Notes: generated from the sequence alone by a model not told the origin. A DNA stretch of 64,000 nucleotides from an uncultured Collinsella sp. (GCA_902494715.1 CABUUJ010000001.1:61901-125900), one strand, 5' to 3'; positions 7,001-16,980 are shown, counted from the stretch's first letter. A program made the numbers and translations.

Positions 7001-7738
7001 ATGGAACCTATTGCACACATACATACCGACCTGCCGCAGAAGTTCGGCATTCCGCGCAACAGCTTTTTGGCGCCTCATCTGCAGGGACGCATCGTTTTTG
7101 AGCCGGAATTTGCCTCCGATGCAGCGGTTGAGGGTCTGGACTCCTTCTCTCACCTGTGGCTGCTGTGGCGCTTCGAAAACGGAACGCCGGGCGGCACGGC
7201 TAAGGACATAGCTGCCGATGCCAAGTCGCAGGACAGGTCTGGCACCAACGCAAAATGGTCGAAAACTGTGCGTCCGCCGCGCCTGGGTGGAGCCGAGCGT
7301 GTGGGCGTCTTTGCCACGCGCAGCCCGTTTCGCCCTAATCCCATCGGTCTCACCTGCGTCAAGCTCGATCGTGTCGAGTTCACCGACGATGGCCCCATCA
7401 TCCATGTGCTGGGGGCCGACCTGCGTGACGGCACGCCCATCTACGATATCAAGCCCTACATCCCGTTTGCGGACTGCCACCCGGATGCAACGGGCGGCTG
7501 GATTGAGGAGGCTCCGTGGCAAGAGCTCGATGTTGAGTTTCCGCAAGCTCTGCAGGATATGGTCCCGCCCGCAAAGATTTCTGGCTTGGTCGAGGTTCTA
7601 CGCCAAGATCCGCGCCGCGCGGGCAGCAAGCACGAGCCAAACCGTGTCTATCATCTGGCCTACGCCGGGCTCGACATATCGTTTACGGTCGACGAAACCC
7701 AGCTAACCGTAGTCGCCGTCAACGACGCGCAAGACTAA
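7001..7738 (+). CDS. trmO: tRNA (adenine(37)-N6)-methyltransferase TrmO
   Basis: 245 aa TsaA/VirR-type beta-barrel methyltransferase that methylates N6 of t6A37 in tRNA-Thr using SAM. Seen: N-terminal PIAHIHTDLPQKFGIPRN, SHLWLLWRF, RPPRLGG, the signature FATRSPFRPNPIGLT, and DGTPIYDIKPYIP. The C-terminal extension (EVLRQDPR..) is as in the E. coli protein. The frame is open far upstream over the opposite-strand regulator, but coding resemblance starts here. ATG 7001 is preferred, with ATG 6992 as an alternative inside the -10 box. Confidence 0.9.
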   Translation: MEPIAHIHTDLPQKFGIPRNSFLAPHLQGRIVFEPEFASDAAVEGLDSFSHLWLLWRFENGTPGGTAKDIAADAKSQDRSGTNAKWSKTVRPPRLGGAERVGVFATRSPFRPNPIGLTCVKLDRVEFTDDGPIIHVLGADLRDGTPIYDIKPYIPFADCHPDATGGWIEEAPWQELDVEFPQALQDMVPPAKISGLVEVLRQDPRRAGSKHEPNRVYHLAYAGLDISFTVDETQLTVVAVNDAQD

Positions 7739-7849
7739 CCAGCCATTCGTCCGCACCCGTCAAATTAAGCGCCAAACTCCGCGCCAAAACCGCCCACGCT
7801 GGTGGACAATAACGCCTACCAAAACAATCACTTTGCACGGGGGCTCAGC

Positions 7850-9064
7850 ATGAAATACGACTTTAGCTCGCTTATCGACCGCCACGGCATGGACTCCATC
7901 GCCGTTGACTCCTGGGGCGAGATCCCCGGTATGGCTCCGAACGCACCCGACGAGGGCTTCGACCGCATTCCCATGTGGGTGGCCGACATGAATTTTGCCA
8001 CGGTGCCCACGGTCCAGGAGCACATCATTCAGCGCGCCCAGCATCCCATGTTTGGCTACTTTAACCCGCGCGCCGAGTACTTCGACCGCATCATCGAATG
8101 GCAGAGTCGCCGCAATGGCGTCGAGGGCCTGCGCCCTGAACATATCGGTTACGAAAACGGCGTGCTGGGCGGTGTCGTGTCGACGCTGCGTGCGTATGTT
8201 CAGCCAGGCGATGCGGTGCTGGTCCACAGCCCCACCTACATCGGCTTTACCAAGTCCATCGAGGCCGCGGGCTATCGTATTGTCCACAGCCCGCTTAAGC
8301 TCGACGACCAGGGCGTGTGGCGCATGGACTTTGAGGACATGGAGTGCAAACTCGCCCAAAACCACATTCATGCCGCGGTGTTCTGCTCGCCGCACAATCC
8401 CTGCGGTCGCGTGTGGGAGCGCGACGAGATTGAGCGAGCCATGGATATTTATCGCCAGCACGATTGCGTGGTGATCTCGGACGAGATTTGGTCCGATATC
8501 ATCCTGCCGGGGCACAAGCACATCCCGACGCAGTCGGTGAGCGAGGACGCCCGCATGCGCACGGTTGCCCTTTACGCACCCAGCAAGACCTTCAACCTGG
8601 CGGGTCTGGTCGGCAGCTACCACATCATCTACAACGAGACGCTGCGCGACCGCGTGTGCGCCGTGTCCAACAAGACTCACTACAACGAGATGAACGTCCT
8701 CTCCATGCATGCGCTTATCGGCGCCTACCAGCCGCAAGGCTACGAGTGGGTGGACGAGCTCAACCAGGTGCTTGCCGGCAATATCGACTACTTCTGCGAT
8801 TACGTGGACGAGCATTTTGAGGGTGTGTCCTATTCACGTCCGCAGGGCACGTACATGGTGTTTCTGGACTGCACCGAGTGGTGCCGAGAGCATGGCCGCG
8901 ATATTCAGTGGTTGCTCGACGAGGGGGCGCGCGTGGGCGTGGGGTATCAGGACGGCCGCCCGTTCCACGGACCCTGCCACATTCGCGTGAATCTGGCGCT
9001 GCCGCTTTCGCGCGTAAGGGAGGCGTGCGACCGCCTGGACCACTACGTTTTTAATGCACGGTAA
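7850..9064 (+). CDS. MalY/PatB-type PLP-dependent C-S lyase (aminotransferase class I fold)
   Basis: 404 aa. The start at ATG 7850 has GGGGGCTCAGC before it. Features of the MalY/PatB group: PMWVADMNFAT near the N-terminus, FGYFNPR, ENGVLGGVVSTLRA, the SPHNPCGRVW loop, SDEIWSDI, the PLP lysine in APSKTFNLAGL, and a C-terminal FHGPCHIRVNLALP with the conserved arginine. The reaction is likely beta-elimination of cystathionine or cysteine conjugates to thiol, pyruvate and ammonia. In E. coli MalY also acts as a regulator partner. Single gene, no obvious operon partner. Confidence 0.85.
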   Translation: MKYDFSSLIDRHGMDSIAVDSWGEIPGMAPNAPDEGFDRIPMWVADMNFATVPTVQEHIIQRAQHPMFGYFNPRAEYFDRIIEWQSRRNGVEGLRPEHIGYENGVLGGVVSTLRAYVQPGDAVLVHSPTYIGFTKSIEAAGYRIVHSPLKLDDQGVWRMDFEDMECKLAQNHIHAAVFCSPHNPCGRVWERDEIERAMDIYRQHDCVVISDEIWSDIILPGHKHIPTQSVSEDARMRTVALYAPSKTFNLAGLVGSYHIIYNETLRDRVCAVSNKTHYNEMNVLSMHALIGAYQPQGYEWVDELNQVLAGNIDYFCDYVDEHFEGVSYSRPQGTYMVFLDCTEWCREHGRDIQWLLDEGARVGVGYQDGRPFHGPCHIRVNLALPLSRVREACDRLDHYVFNAR

Positions 9065-9208
9065 GTGAGCACTGCATGCGGGGCCTTCTGCCAAGTCGGC
9101 TGGAAGGCCCCGCATGGTAAAACGTCTGTAACCATTGGGCACTCGTGTGGTTTTGTTTGCTATTATTTTCTACCATTTCAGTCTGTAAACAGGATCGTCT
9201 GGAGCTCG

Positions 9209-10078
9209 ATGAAAAGACCCCGTCGCTCGGTTGCCATATCGTTGTTTGTTGCGCTTGCGGTAGCGTGCGCCTTTGTCGTAGCGATAGCTGGCTGTTCTGG
9301 GCGTAATGACGAAGCCTCGACGTCTGTATTAGAAGGTTTGGACGCCTCGCAAGTCAAAGACGACGACCTCAAGACGCTCAATGTTGGCAGCGACCTCTAT
9401 CCACCGTTTGTGTATACCGACGAGTACGGCGATATCGTTGGCCTGGATGTCGAGATATTAACCGAGGCTTTGGCTCGCATTGGCTACAAGCCAAAATACC
9501 GGCTGATCGATTGGGAAAAGAAGAAAGAGCTGCTGGGGAGCGGCGAACTCGATTGTGTCATGGGCAGCTTTAGCATGACGGGTCGCGAAAACGAGTATCG
9601 TTGGGCCGGCCCGTACCTTGCGAGCCGCCAGGTAGTCGCGGTCGATCCCCAGAGCGATATCTACACGCTTGCCGATCTTGAGGATAAGGTCGTGGCGGTC
9701 CAGTCCACCACCAAGCCCGAGGACATTTTGCTCAATCGTACAAATGAAAACGTTCTGCAGATCAAAGAGCTCTACAGCTTTTCGGACCGTTCGTATCTGA
9801 ACCCGGCGCTCGTCGAGGGTCTGGTCGACGCCATCGCCGCGCATGAGTCCTCGCTGCTCACCTACGAAAAAGACTATGGCGTAACGTATCGCATTTTGGA
9901 TGAGCCGCTGCTAGAGGTTGGTTTGGGCACCGCTTTCGATATCAACGATACGCGTGGCATCGACGTTAAGCTCACTCATGCCTACCAAGAAATGCTTGTC
10001 GATGGCACCATGGAACGTCTGGTGTCAAAGTACTTTGATGACCCTTCGCCATTTTTGAATATGGAGGGCCTGTCATGA
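9209..10078 (+). CDS. Family 3 solute-binding lipoprotein coupled to a sensor kinase
   Basis: 289 aa. ATG 9209 follows GGAGCTC. A signal peptide ends in a lipobox (VAIAGC), so it is a lipid-anchored extracytoplasmic protein. Residues ~50-280 form a PBPb/SBP_bac_3 domain (LNVGSDLYPPFVYTDEYGDIVGLDVEI.. in part, GSFSMTGRENEYRWAGPYL), typical of amino-acid-binding proteins. It overlaps the kinase gene by 4 bp (ATGA) and no ABC permease or ATPase is nearby. It therefore probably senses a ligand for the kinase rather than feeding a transporter. Confidence 0.85.
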   Translation: MKRPRRSVAISLFVALAVACAFVVAIAGCSGRNDEASTSVLEGLDASQVKDDDLKTLNVGSDLYPPFVYTDEYGDIVGLDVEILTEALARIGYKPKYRLIDWEKKKELLGSGELDCVMGSFSMTGRENEYRWAGPYLASRQVVAVDPQSDIYTLADLEDKVVAVQSTTKPEDILLNRTNENVLQIKELYSFSDRSYLNPALVEGLVDAIAAHESSLLTYEKDYGVTYRILDEPLLEVGLGTAFDINDTRGIDVKLTHAYQEMLVDGTMERLVSKYFDDPSPFLNMEGLS

Positions 10079-12267
10079 TCGATGCGCCCGACCACGCCGC
10101 TCAGGGGTGGGGCAATCGTTCGACAGGGGCATGGCTCCTTGTCGCCCTGCTGGGGATAGCGCTCTCGGTTGTTGCCGGCATGATGAGCTACGGCTACACG
10201 ACAGCTCAGGCCGAGCAGCGCTTTGCCGACGTTGTCGATTACGTGGCGACGCAGAGCCTTTCCTACGATGCATTCAATAGCGCCTATACGACCAAAAACC
10301 TGATTCGTGTTATGGAGATCGCAGGAGAGACAGCGCGCGATATGGAGCGCGACGGTTCGGTGGATAACGCCATGCTGGAGCAATATGCCGACCAGTTCAA
10401 CGTGAGTGCACTGATCGTGACGGACGCATCGGGCAATTTGGTGTCCGAGTCCTCGACGGATGGCGTGGGCTACGAGTCGCTCGCTACGTATCTCAAGGAA
10501 GCACCCGTGCTGGAGGTGGCAGCCCATCCGCTTAAGTCCTATACCGCCCGCATTACGCTTTCGGATGATTCGGTCGCAGACATTGGCTGCGTAACCCGGC
10601 AGGATGACGAGGGCATCGTTATCGCGGTCAGGCATCAGAGCGCGAAGGCAGTTGCAAGCAATACGCTCAAACTGCAGAGCCTGCTCGGTGGTTATGAGAC
10701 CATCGACAGTGGCAATATCGTGATCGAAAGCGATGGCAAGGTCGTTGCGACCAATGCCGTTGAACCCACCATATTGGGCGTATTCGATCTGCCTGCAACG
10801 GATGTCTTTATTGTCGACGGTATTAAGGATCGATGCCTGCCCGGCAAAGTCCGACTGGTCAACGCCAGCGGCGAGTGGTATTTGGGCACATTTGGAAAAG
10901 CGCGCGGGTTCTACGTGTACACCTATGCCTCGGCGCGGCGCTACTTTGAGGTCGTCGCGGCTGTTGCTGCCGGCGTGCTGGTGCTCTACAGCGGTGTTAT
11001 AGCCGTTGTTGTGATGGTGCGTCGCCGCGCTGATCGTCGACGTTTGACGGACTTGCTGCAGCAGGAGCGCGACTATGGCGACAAACTGGCAAAGGCAGCG
11101 CGTGAGGCCTCGTCTGCCAACTCGGCAAAGACGGAGTTTTTGCGTCGCATGAGCCACGATCTGCGCACGCCCATCAACGGCATTCGCGGTATGGTTGAGG
11201 TCGGCGATGCCAATGCGGACGATCTTCAAAAGCAGACCGAGTGCCGCTCAAAGATCTGGATGGCATCGGGACTGCTGCTCGACCTTGCCAACGAGGCCCT
11301 GGATATGAGTCGCCTGGAGAGCGGGCAGGTCGATCTGGAGCTTGTTCCCACAAACTTGGTGACCCTCAACCACGAGGTGCGCGATATTCTGGAGCGCCAG
11401 GCCGAGGAGCGTCTGGTGACAATTATCTGCGACCAGCAGACGCTTAATCATCCCTATGCGCGGGTGAGTGTGACGCACCTCAAGCGCTTGTTGCTCAATA
11501 TTGCCGGCAATGCCGTCAAGTACAACCGCCAGGGCGGCTATGTTCGCCTGGTGTGCCGCGAGGTGGAGCCAGCGGATGGCGTCCCCGTCTATGAATACAC
11601 GATCGCCGACAACGGTATTGGCATGAGCGAGGAGTTCCAACAGCGCCTCTACGAGCCGTTTTGCCGTGAGGGACAACAGGTGGAAGGCGCTTCATCGGGA
11701 ACTGGCCTGGGCGCGCCTATCGCAAAACAGTTGGTCGAGCTTATGGGCGGAACCATGAGTTTTACGAGCGTCTTGGGGCAGGGGACGACGTTTACCATCC
11801 GCCTGCCGTTCGAGAAATGCAAGCGCTCCGAGATTCCTCAGGCTGTGCGCGTGGACGCGGGAGACGGCGATGCACTCCAGGGCTTGCGCGTTTTGCTCGT
11901 AGAGGATAACGATCTGAATGCCGAGATCGCGCAGTTTACGCTCAGCCGTACCGGTGCCGTCGTGACACACGCTAGGGATGGTGAGTCTGCCGTCGAGATA
12001 TTTGCCGCGAGCGTGCCGCACGAGTACGACGTGGTGTTGATGGACATCATGATGCCGGGCATCGATGGCCTTGAGGCCACACGTCAGATTCGAGCACTCG
12101 ATCGCGAGGATGCCGCGACCACGCCGATTATCGCCGTGAGCGCCAACGCCTTTGCCGACGACCGCAGGCTTTCGCGTGAGGCGGGCATGAACGCGCACCT
12201 GAGTAAACCCGTGAGCTCGCAGGAGCTCATTGAGGCGCTTGCGCACATAGCCGCCGACGCTCTATAA
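10075..12267 (+). CDS. Hybrid sensor histidine kinase with C-terminal receiver
   Basis: 730 aa. TM helix ~19-40, extracytoplasmic sensor ~41-290, TM ~293-318, then HisKA with phospho-acceptor His361 (RMSHDLRTPING). The HATPase_c has N (NAVKYN), G1 (DNGIG) and G2 (GTGLGAPI) boxes. The receiver (~600-725) has acceptor Asp657 (VLMDIMMPG) and the conserved Lys in HLSKP. ATG overlaps the lipoprotein stop, so the two are translated together. Layout matches a BvgS-like kinase whose binding-protein domain is on a separate polypeptide. No HPt or output regulator is adjacent. Confidence 0.9.
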   Translation: MIDAPDHAAQGWGNRSTGAWLLVALLGIALSVVAGMMSYGYTTAQAEQRFADVVDYVATQSLSYDAFNSAYTTKNLIRVMEIAGETARDMERDGSVDNAMLEQYADQFNVSALIVTDASGNLVSESSTDGVGYESLATYLKEAPVLEVAAHPLKSYTARITLSDDSVADIGCVTRQDDEGIVIAVRHQSAKAVASNTLKLQSLLGGYETIDSGNIVIESDGKVVATNAVEPTILGVFDLPATDVFIVDGIKDRCLPGKVRLVNASGEWYLGTFGKARGFYVYTYASARRYFEVVAAVAAGVLVLYSGVIAVVVMVRRRADRRRLTDLLQQERDYGDKLAKAAREASSANSAKTEFLRRMSHDLRTPINGIRGMVEVGDANADDLQKQTECRSKIWMASGLLLDLANEALDMSRLESGQVDLELVPTNLVTLNHEVRDILERQAEERLVTIICDQQTLNHPYARVSVTHLKRLLLNIAGNAVKYNRQGGYVRLVCREVEPADGVPVYEYTIADNGIGMSEEFQQRLYEPFCREGQQVEGASSGTGLGAPIAKQLVELMGGTMSFTSVLGQGTTFTIRLPFEKCKRSEIPQAVRVDAGDGDALQGLRVLLVEDNDLNAEIAQFTLSRTGAVVTHARDGESAVEIFAASVPHEYDVVLMDIMMPGIDGLEATRQIRALDREDAATTPIIAVSANAFADDRRLSREAGMNAHLSKPVSSQELIEALAHIAADAL

Positions 12268-12270
12268 GCA

Positions 12271-12309
12271 TATGGCCTGGTTCCAAGGTGGGTTGGAACC
12301 AGGCCATAT
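12271..12309 (+). terminator. Strong terminator after the hybrid kinase
   Basis: 14-bp perfect stem (ATGGCCTGGTTCCA / TGGAACCAGGCCAT) with an 8-nt loop, followed by ATTGTTATT. It could serve both the kinase and the convergent PPOX gene. Confidence 0.8.
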
Positions 12310-12336
12310 TGTTATTGATGAGGCCTGCTTAGGGGC

Positions 12337-12816
12337 TTACTTTTCCTGAATCTGCTTGCCGCAGAGATGCTCAATCGTAATCTCGTAGAGCTGGACGCCC
12401 TTAATGTCCTTGGCGATTTCCTCTTCGACTTCCTCGGCGGAAGGGTAGTACTTAAGGGCGAGCTGGCGGACTTTGTCTTCGATAAACGCGGGAGTGTCGT
12501 TCGCCAGGCGACAGCGGCCAAAGACCACGGTACTCATAACGTAGGGAGCCCAGTCACCGTCCTTGTGCCACTCGTTGCCGTAAACGGTAAAGCAGACCTT
12601 GTCATCGCGCTTGAGTGCGTCGACCTTGTGGCCGGCTTTGGCGCCATGGAAATAAATCTTGTCGTGCTCGGCGTCAAAGAAGTAGTTGACGGGAATGGCG
12701 TACGGGTAGCCATCGTCGCCGTTGACGGCAAAGACGCCGCGCTTGCAGGTAGCGAGCAGTTCGCGCGCTTCCTCGTCAGTGATGGCGCGTTTCTTTCGAC
12801 GTAAGGGCCTAAACAT
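12337..12816 (-). CDS. Pyridoxamine 5'-phosphate oxidase-like flavoprotein
   Basis: 159 aa split-barrel protein. Seen: KKRAITDEEARELLATCKRGVFAVNGDDGYPYAIPVNY (shown in part), the typical N-terminal strand pair of the Pyridox_ox_2 / nitroimidazole-resistance-like group, then IYFHGAKAGHKVDAL and VCFTVYG. Binds FMN or F420-like flavin; substrate unknown. ATG 12816 is preceded by GAAAGGAAG. Adjacent to, and in the same direction as, the interrupted kinase gene but with its own start region. Confidence 0.8.
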   Translation of the reverse strand: MFRPLRRKKRAITDEEARELLATCKRGVFAVNGDDGYPYAIPVNYFFDAEHDKIYFHGAKAGHKVDALKRDDKVCFTVYGNEWHKDGDWAPYVMSTVVFGRCRLANDTPAFIEDKVRQLALKYYPSAEEVEEEIAKDIKGVQLYEITIEHLCGKQIQEK

Positions 12817-12858
12817 CGTTGGCTTCCTTTCTGGTCGTGCGTGGTGGTTGAGCACAAA

Positions 12859-15663
12859 CTATAGCGAAACGGATCCGTTTTTCTTGATGCGGGCGAGTAT
12901 GTTTTTGAGCTTGTTAAAGTCGAGCGGTTTGGACAGATGGGCGTTCATGCCGGCGTCGTGTGCCGCCTTGGCGTCCTCGGCAAAGGCATTGGCGGTGAGC
13001 GCGATGATGGGGATATCGGCTGCATCGACCTTCTCGCTCAGGCGAATCGCGCGGGTTGCCTCGTAACCGTCCATGTCCGGCATCATAATGTCCATCAGGA
13101 TCGCATCGAAGCTGCCGGCGGGATGAGACAGGTACAGATCGACGACTTCGTTGCCGTTGACGGCGCGGGTGACCACGACGCCCTCGGATTCTAGCAGCGT
13201 CTGGGCAATCTCGGCATTCAATTCGTTGTCTTCGGCGAGCAGCACGTTCATGTCGGCGAGCGAGCAGTCGAGCGCCCTCTCGACCGTATTCGCCCGCGCC
13301 CGGGGGTTCTTGTCGATATCGATCGGAATTTCCACGTAGAACGTGGTGCCCACATGGAGTTCGCTGGTGACTTCGATGGTGCCGCCCATCAGTTCAATAA
13401 GCGACTTGACGATTGGCATGCCCATACCGGTTCCTTGGAACTTGCTGCGCGCATCGTCACCTTCTTGGGCAAACGGCTCATAGATATGCTTTAAAAACTC
13501 GGGAGCCATGCCAATGCCGGTATCCGAAACGCTAAAGCAAAAGAGCGCGCGCCCGTTATCGAGTGGCTTGGTCTGTGAACTAAAGGTGACGGAGCCGCCG
13601 TGCTTGTTGTACTTAATGCTGTTGTCTAACAGGTTGATCATGACCTGTCGGATATGGGTGGGACTGCCGATTACGTATGGCCCCGTGGCGTACGGCAGAC
13701 TATTGTCCTGCATTGTGATGCCGTTACTGGACGCGCGGAGCTTGCACAGCACCAGCGTATCGTCACAAAGCTCTTTGAGGTTAAAAGACGCATGTTCCAG
13801 TGTTACCTTGCGGTCTTCGATTTTTCCCATCTCGAGGATGTCGTTGATCAGCGAGAGCAGGTGATTAGCGGCAACGCGCGCCTTGGCACGGCTCTCGCGG
13901 GCGACTTGCATATCGCCTTCCTTCAATTCCTCGATCTCGATAAGGCCCAGGATGCCGTTGAGCGGCGTGCGGATGTCGTGGCTCATGCGCGTGAGGAATG
14001 CCGTCTTAGCGGCGTTGGCAGCATCGGCTTTTTTGCGCTCGGTTCGAGCGCGCACGAGCGCCCAGATGAGCAGGACGATGCCGACCGACAACATACCGAT
14101 GAGGGTAGCTGCAATGGCGGTGCGGTTGCGAAAAAGGAATTGAAGCGTGTCTGATTCCTGGGCCGTGTACGACGTGGAGGAGTAATTACTTGCGGAGAGC
14201 GATTCTCCGGCATTGATGATGCCCTTGTTGATGATTCCCAGCAGTTCGGGCTTGCCACGCGACATCAAGCACGCGAGGTCACAGGTGTCAGGGAGCTCGA
14301 CCGTCTCGCAGTCCTCGAGATCATAACGGTCACCGATGGTTTTTACGCGTGAACTGGGAGCGACGATGCAGCGCGCCGTTCCCTTCCTGAGGGCGTCGAA
14401 CGCTTCATCGTCGGATTGGTATTCGGTTACGGTCGCTGTGGGGAATAGACTTTCAAGTGCATTTTTGTTGACAAACGATGATTTGGTACAGGCGATGTTC
14501 TGAAGGTCTTTTTTCAGGTTACTGCCGGTGTGGATGGCGGTGAGGGACATGGTCCCCAACGATACCGACTGCACAACGCCTGATTGCTCGGCAAACCAGT
14601 AATCTCGGTATGCCGGCAGCGCAACGTCTATGCTTCCCTCTGACAGGGCCTTTGACATCATCTTGTAGCTATCAAAGGCGACGGTTTTGACCGTAATGCC
14701 AAATTTATCGTGTAGCGTCGTCGCAAGCGATGCGAGCGAGCCTTCCATTTTGCCGTCTTCGTCTTCGTTGCAGTAGGGGAGTTTGCCCGTAATGTAGCCG
14801 AGCGTGATGGTGTTGTTGTTTGCTTTGAGCCAGGAACATTCGGGGCCGTTGAGCGATGATGAACCGCTGTTTTGGGCCGAGTAGTTAGATTTGACTTCGT
14901 CGATATAGCGTGGGTTGACGCGGGCGATTGCCGACATGGCGGCATTGATGTCGTCCATCAGGTCGGGGCGGCTTTTGGGGACGGCAAAATAGTAGTCGCT
15001 CGAACCAATGTAGAACATGGGCGACGCCTCGGGCGACGAAATGGTGTCGTTCATGATGATGGCGTCGACCTCGCCGTTTGCGAGCGCGTCAAAGAGAACG
15101 GAGCCTCCGTCATACTCCCTGTATGTGCAGGCGATTCCCTCGTTGGCGAGCCACTACTGGCCGACGATGGTTTGCATAACACCGGAGTTGTAACCGATGG
15201 TGAGACCCTGGAGTGCTTGAGGGTCACCCTTGGCCAGGTCGTCACGGTCGGGCCTGGCGTAGATGTAGTAGCGCTCGGTGCCCTCGGGGTTCGAGGAAAA
15301 GAGCAGCTTTTGGGCGCGTTCCTCGGAGTAGGAGATGTTGGGCATGAGGTCGATCTCGCCTGCCTCGAGCATGTCCATAAGCTCGGTGAAGGTGCCGGAG
15401 ACGTATTCGTACCGCCAGCCGGGCGTGTAGTACGACAGGGTCTGGAGGTACTCGTAACCCCATCCCGAGAGACGCTCGCCGGGGGTGCCGTTCTGGAAGC
15501 CCTCGTTGTTGACGAGCCAGCCGACGCGGACCGTCTTGACTGGCTGACTAGAGTCATCGGCAAAAGCCTGGACAGGCGCGATGGAACTCAGTGCGGCAAG
15601 CACGGCAAGCGCGACGGCCAAGGTGCGATATATAACTGAACGAAGGACAGCGGAAGCTCTCAC
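12859..15663 (-). pseudogene. BvgS-like hybrid histidine kinase interrupted by an in-frame amber codon
   Basis: One continuous frame of about 934 codons from GTG 15663 (AGGA 6 nt upstream) to 12859, broken by TAG at 15154-15156 (codon 170). N-terminal part: signal peptide (AALSSIAPVQAFA) and the start of a family 3 binding domain. After the stop the frame resumes (WLANEGIACTYREYDGG) and completes that domain, a second binding domain, a TM helix (IGMLSVGIVLLIWALV), HisKA (SHDIRTPLNG, His ~562), HATPase and a receiver (LMDIMMPDMDG, Asp ~858). Everything else is intact, so the nonsense change looks recent. The 3' part could be made from an internal start but would lack export signals. Sequencing error is not excluded. 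Confidence 0.85.
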
Positions 15664-15751
15664 ATGCAATCCTAACGAATCGAGACATTACCGCATAAGG
15701 ATACCAGCTCAGCCTGCCCAGTCGGCAGCTGCACCGCTAAACGCTCCCGCC

Positions 15752-15808
15752 CGGCAGTTGGGGACAGTCCCTTTCTGCCGGCACAAAAGGAACGTCCCTA
15801 ACTGTCGG
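15752..15808. repeat. Palindromic repeat family B
   Basis: Hairpin with arms CGGCAGTTGGGGAC / GTCCCTAACTGTCGG and an inner CTGCCGGCAC. The GGGACAGTCC core resembles families A, C and D. It fills most of the gap between the interrupted kinase and the K+ channel gene. A GACAAT -10-like box follows at ~15814. Confidence 0.65.
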
Positions 15809-15861
15809 TTGTGGGACAATACCGAGCGAACGTGATTGGGCGTCTGGGAAAAGGGGTCGCG

Positions 15862-16287
15862 ATGAACAAGTTGAGGACGCTTGCCGACGTGCTGCGACAG
15901 GCTGGCTTTGCGCGCATCACGGGTCTGTTTCTTATCTTTTACTTGCTGTGCTCGACAGCTGTCTGGCTGTCCGAGCCCACGACCCTCACCTTTGGCGATG
16001 GACTTTGGTTTAGCTTTGAGACAGTCTCGACCATCGGCTTTGGCGACATTCCGGCCGAAACACCGGTTGCCCGCGCTATTACCGTCGTCTTGAGCGTTAT
16101 CAGCATTTTCTACATCGCCATGCTCACGGGTGTGGCGGTGAACTACTGCAATACGCTCATCAAGATGCGTCAAAAGGACACCATGGCGCGCTTTATGGAT
16201 GATCTTGAGCATTTGGAAGAGCTCGACCGCGATGAGCTCGCCGACCTATCGCGTCGCGTGCGCGAGTATCGTCGACGTCAGCGCTAA
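15862..16287 (+). CDS. Two-TM potassium channel subunit
   Basis: 141 aa. ATG 15862 with AAAAGGGG upstream. Helix ~17-37, a pore loop with the selectivity filter TIGFGD (near residue 61), then a second helix (ITVVLSVISIFYIAMLTGVAV), as in minimal K+ channels. The short C-terminal tail (DDLEHLEELDRDELADLSRRVREYRRRQR in part) is charged and could be a coiled coil. It has no RCK/TrkA-N domain, so gating is not ligand-evident. A LOG-type gene follows 34 bp later. Confidence 0.85.
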   Translation: MNKLRTLADVLRQAGFARITGLFLIFYLLCSTAVWLSEPTTLTFGDGLWFSFETVSTIGFGDIPAETPVARAITVVLSVISIFYIAMLTGVAVNYCNTLIKMRQKDTMARFMDDLEHLEELDRDELADLSRRVREYRRRQR

Positions 16288-16321
16288 GACGAACGTCGTG
16301 CGCCACAACAGGGAGACAAAT

Positions 16322-16855
16322 ATGAACATCACCGTGTACCTGGGTGCCAACACTGGCAATGACCCGGCGTTTCTGCCCGCGGTGCAGGAGCTGGGCAACT
16401 GGATTGGCGCCAATGGACACGCGCTGGTATACGGCGGGTCCAAATCGGGCCTGATGGGTGCGCTCGCCGATAGCGTGCTCGATGCTGGCGGACACGTGAC
16501 GGGTGTGGAGCCGAGCTTTTTTATCGAGGCCGAGTTTCAGCACGATGGCATCGACGACCTCATCGTGACGAGTGATATGGCGGAGCGCAAGGCCAAGATG
16601 ATTGAGCTCGGCGATGCGTTCATCGCCTTTCCCGGCGGGACGGGCACGCTCGAGGAGATTGCTGAGGTCATGTCCGCGGTGTCGTTGGGGCACCTGAGTG
16701 CTCCGTGCATCCTGTATAACCTGGACGGTTACTACAACGACCTCAAGGCGCTGCTTGGGCACATGATCGATAAAGGTTTATCGAGCCCGCAGCGCCAGCA
16801 AGGCATTTACTTTGCCGACGATTTGCGCGAGATTGCCTCGATTATCAACGGATAA
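16322..16855 (+). CDS. LOG/TIGR00725-like Rossmann-fold protein (putative nucleotide hydrolase)
   Basis: 177 aa. The conserved PGGTGTLEE motif (near residue 103) and GGSKSGLMGALADS define the LOG/lysine decarboxylase-like fold. Some members release free cytokinin base plus ribose 5-phosphate from nucleotides; others have unknown substrates. ATG 16322 follows AGGGAGACAA. Short gap after the K+ channel gene suggests co-transcription. I would not assign cytokinin activation in a gut bacterium; a general nucleoside monophosphate phosphoribohydrolase is more cautious. Confidence 0.8.
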   Translation: MNITVYLGANTGNDPAFLPAVQELGNWIGANGHALVYGGSKSGLMGALADSVLDAGGHVTGVEPSFFIEAEFQHDGIDDLIVTSDMAERKAKMIELGDAFIAFPGGTGTLEEIAEVMSAVSLGHLSAPCILYNLDGYYNDLKALLGHMIDKGLSSPQRQQGIYFADDLREIASIING

Positions 16856-16980
16856 GTCTTGAGCCTGTCCTGCCATGGCTCCCAATGGTGCCGTTTGCGG
16901 CGCAGACGGTTGGCTCGTTCGGGCAACGCTCGCTCTACAATAAAACATAACTATGTCGACTTTGACCGCGGGAGGACCCG

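Noticed and set aside
12859..15663. TAG as pyrrolysine codon in the kinase
   Set aside because: No pyl genes in the window, a sensor kinase is not a known Pyl protein, and the position is not a catalytic site. A nonsense mutation or error is simpler.
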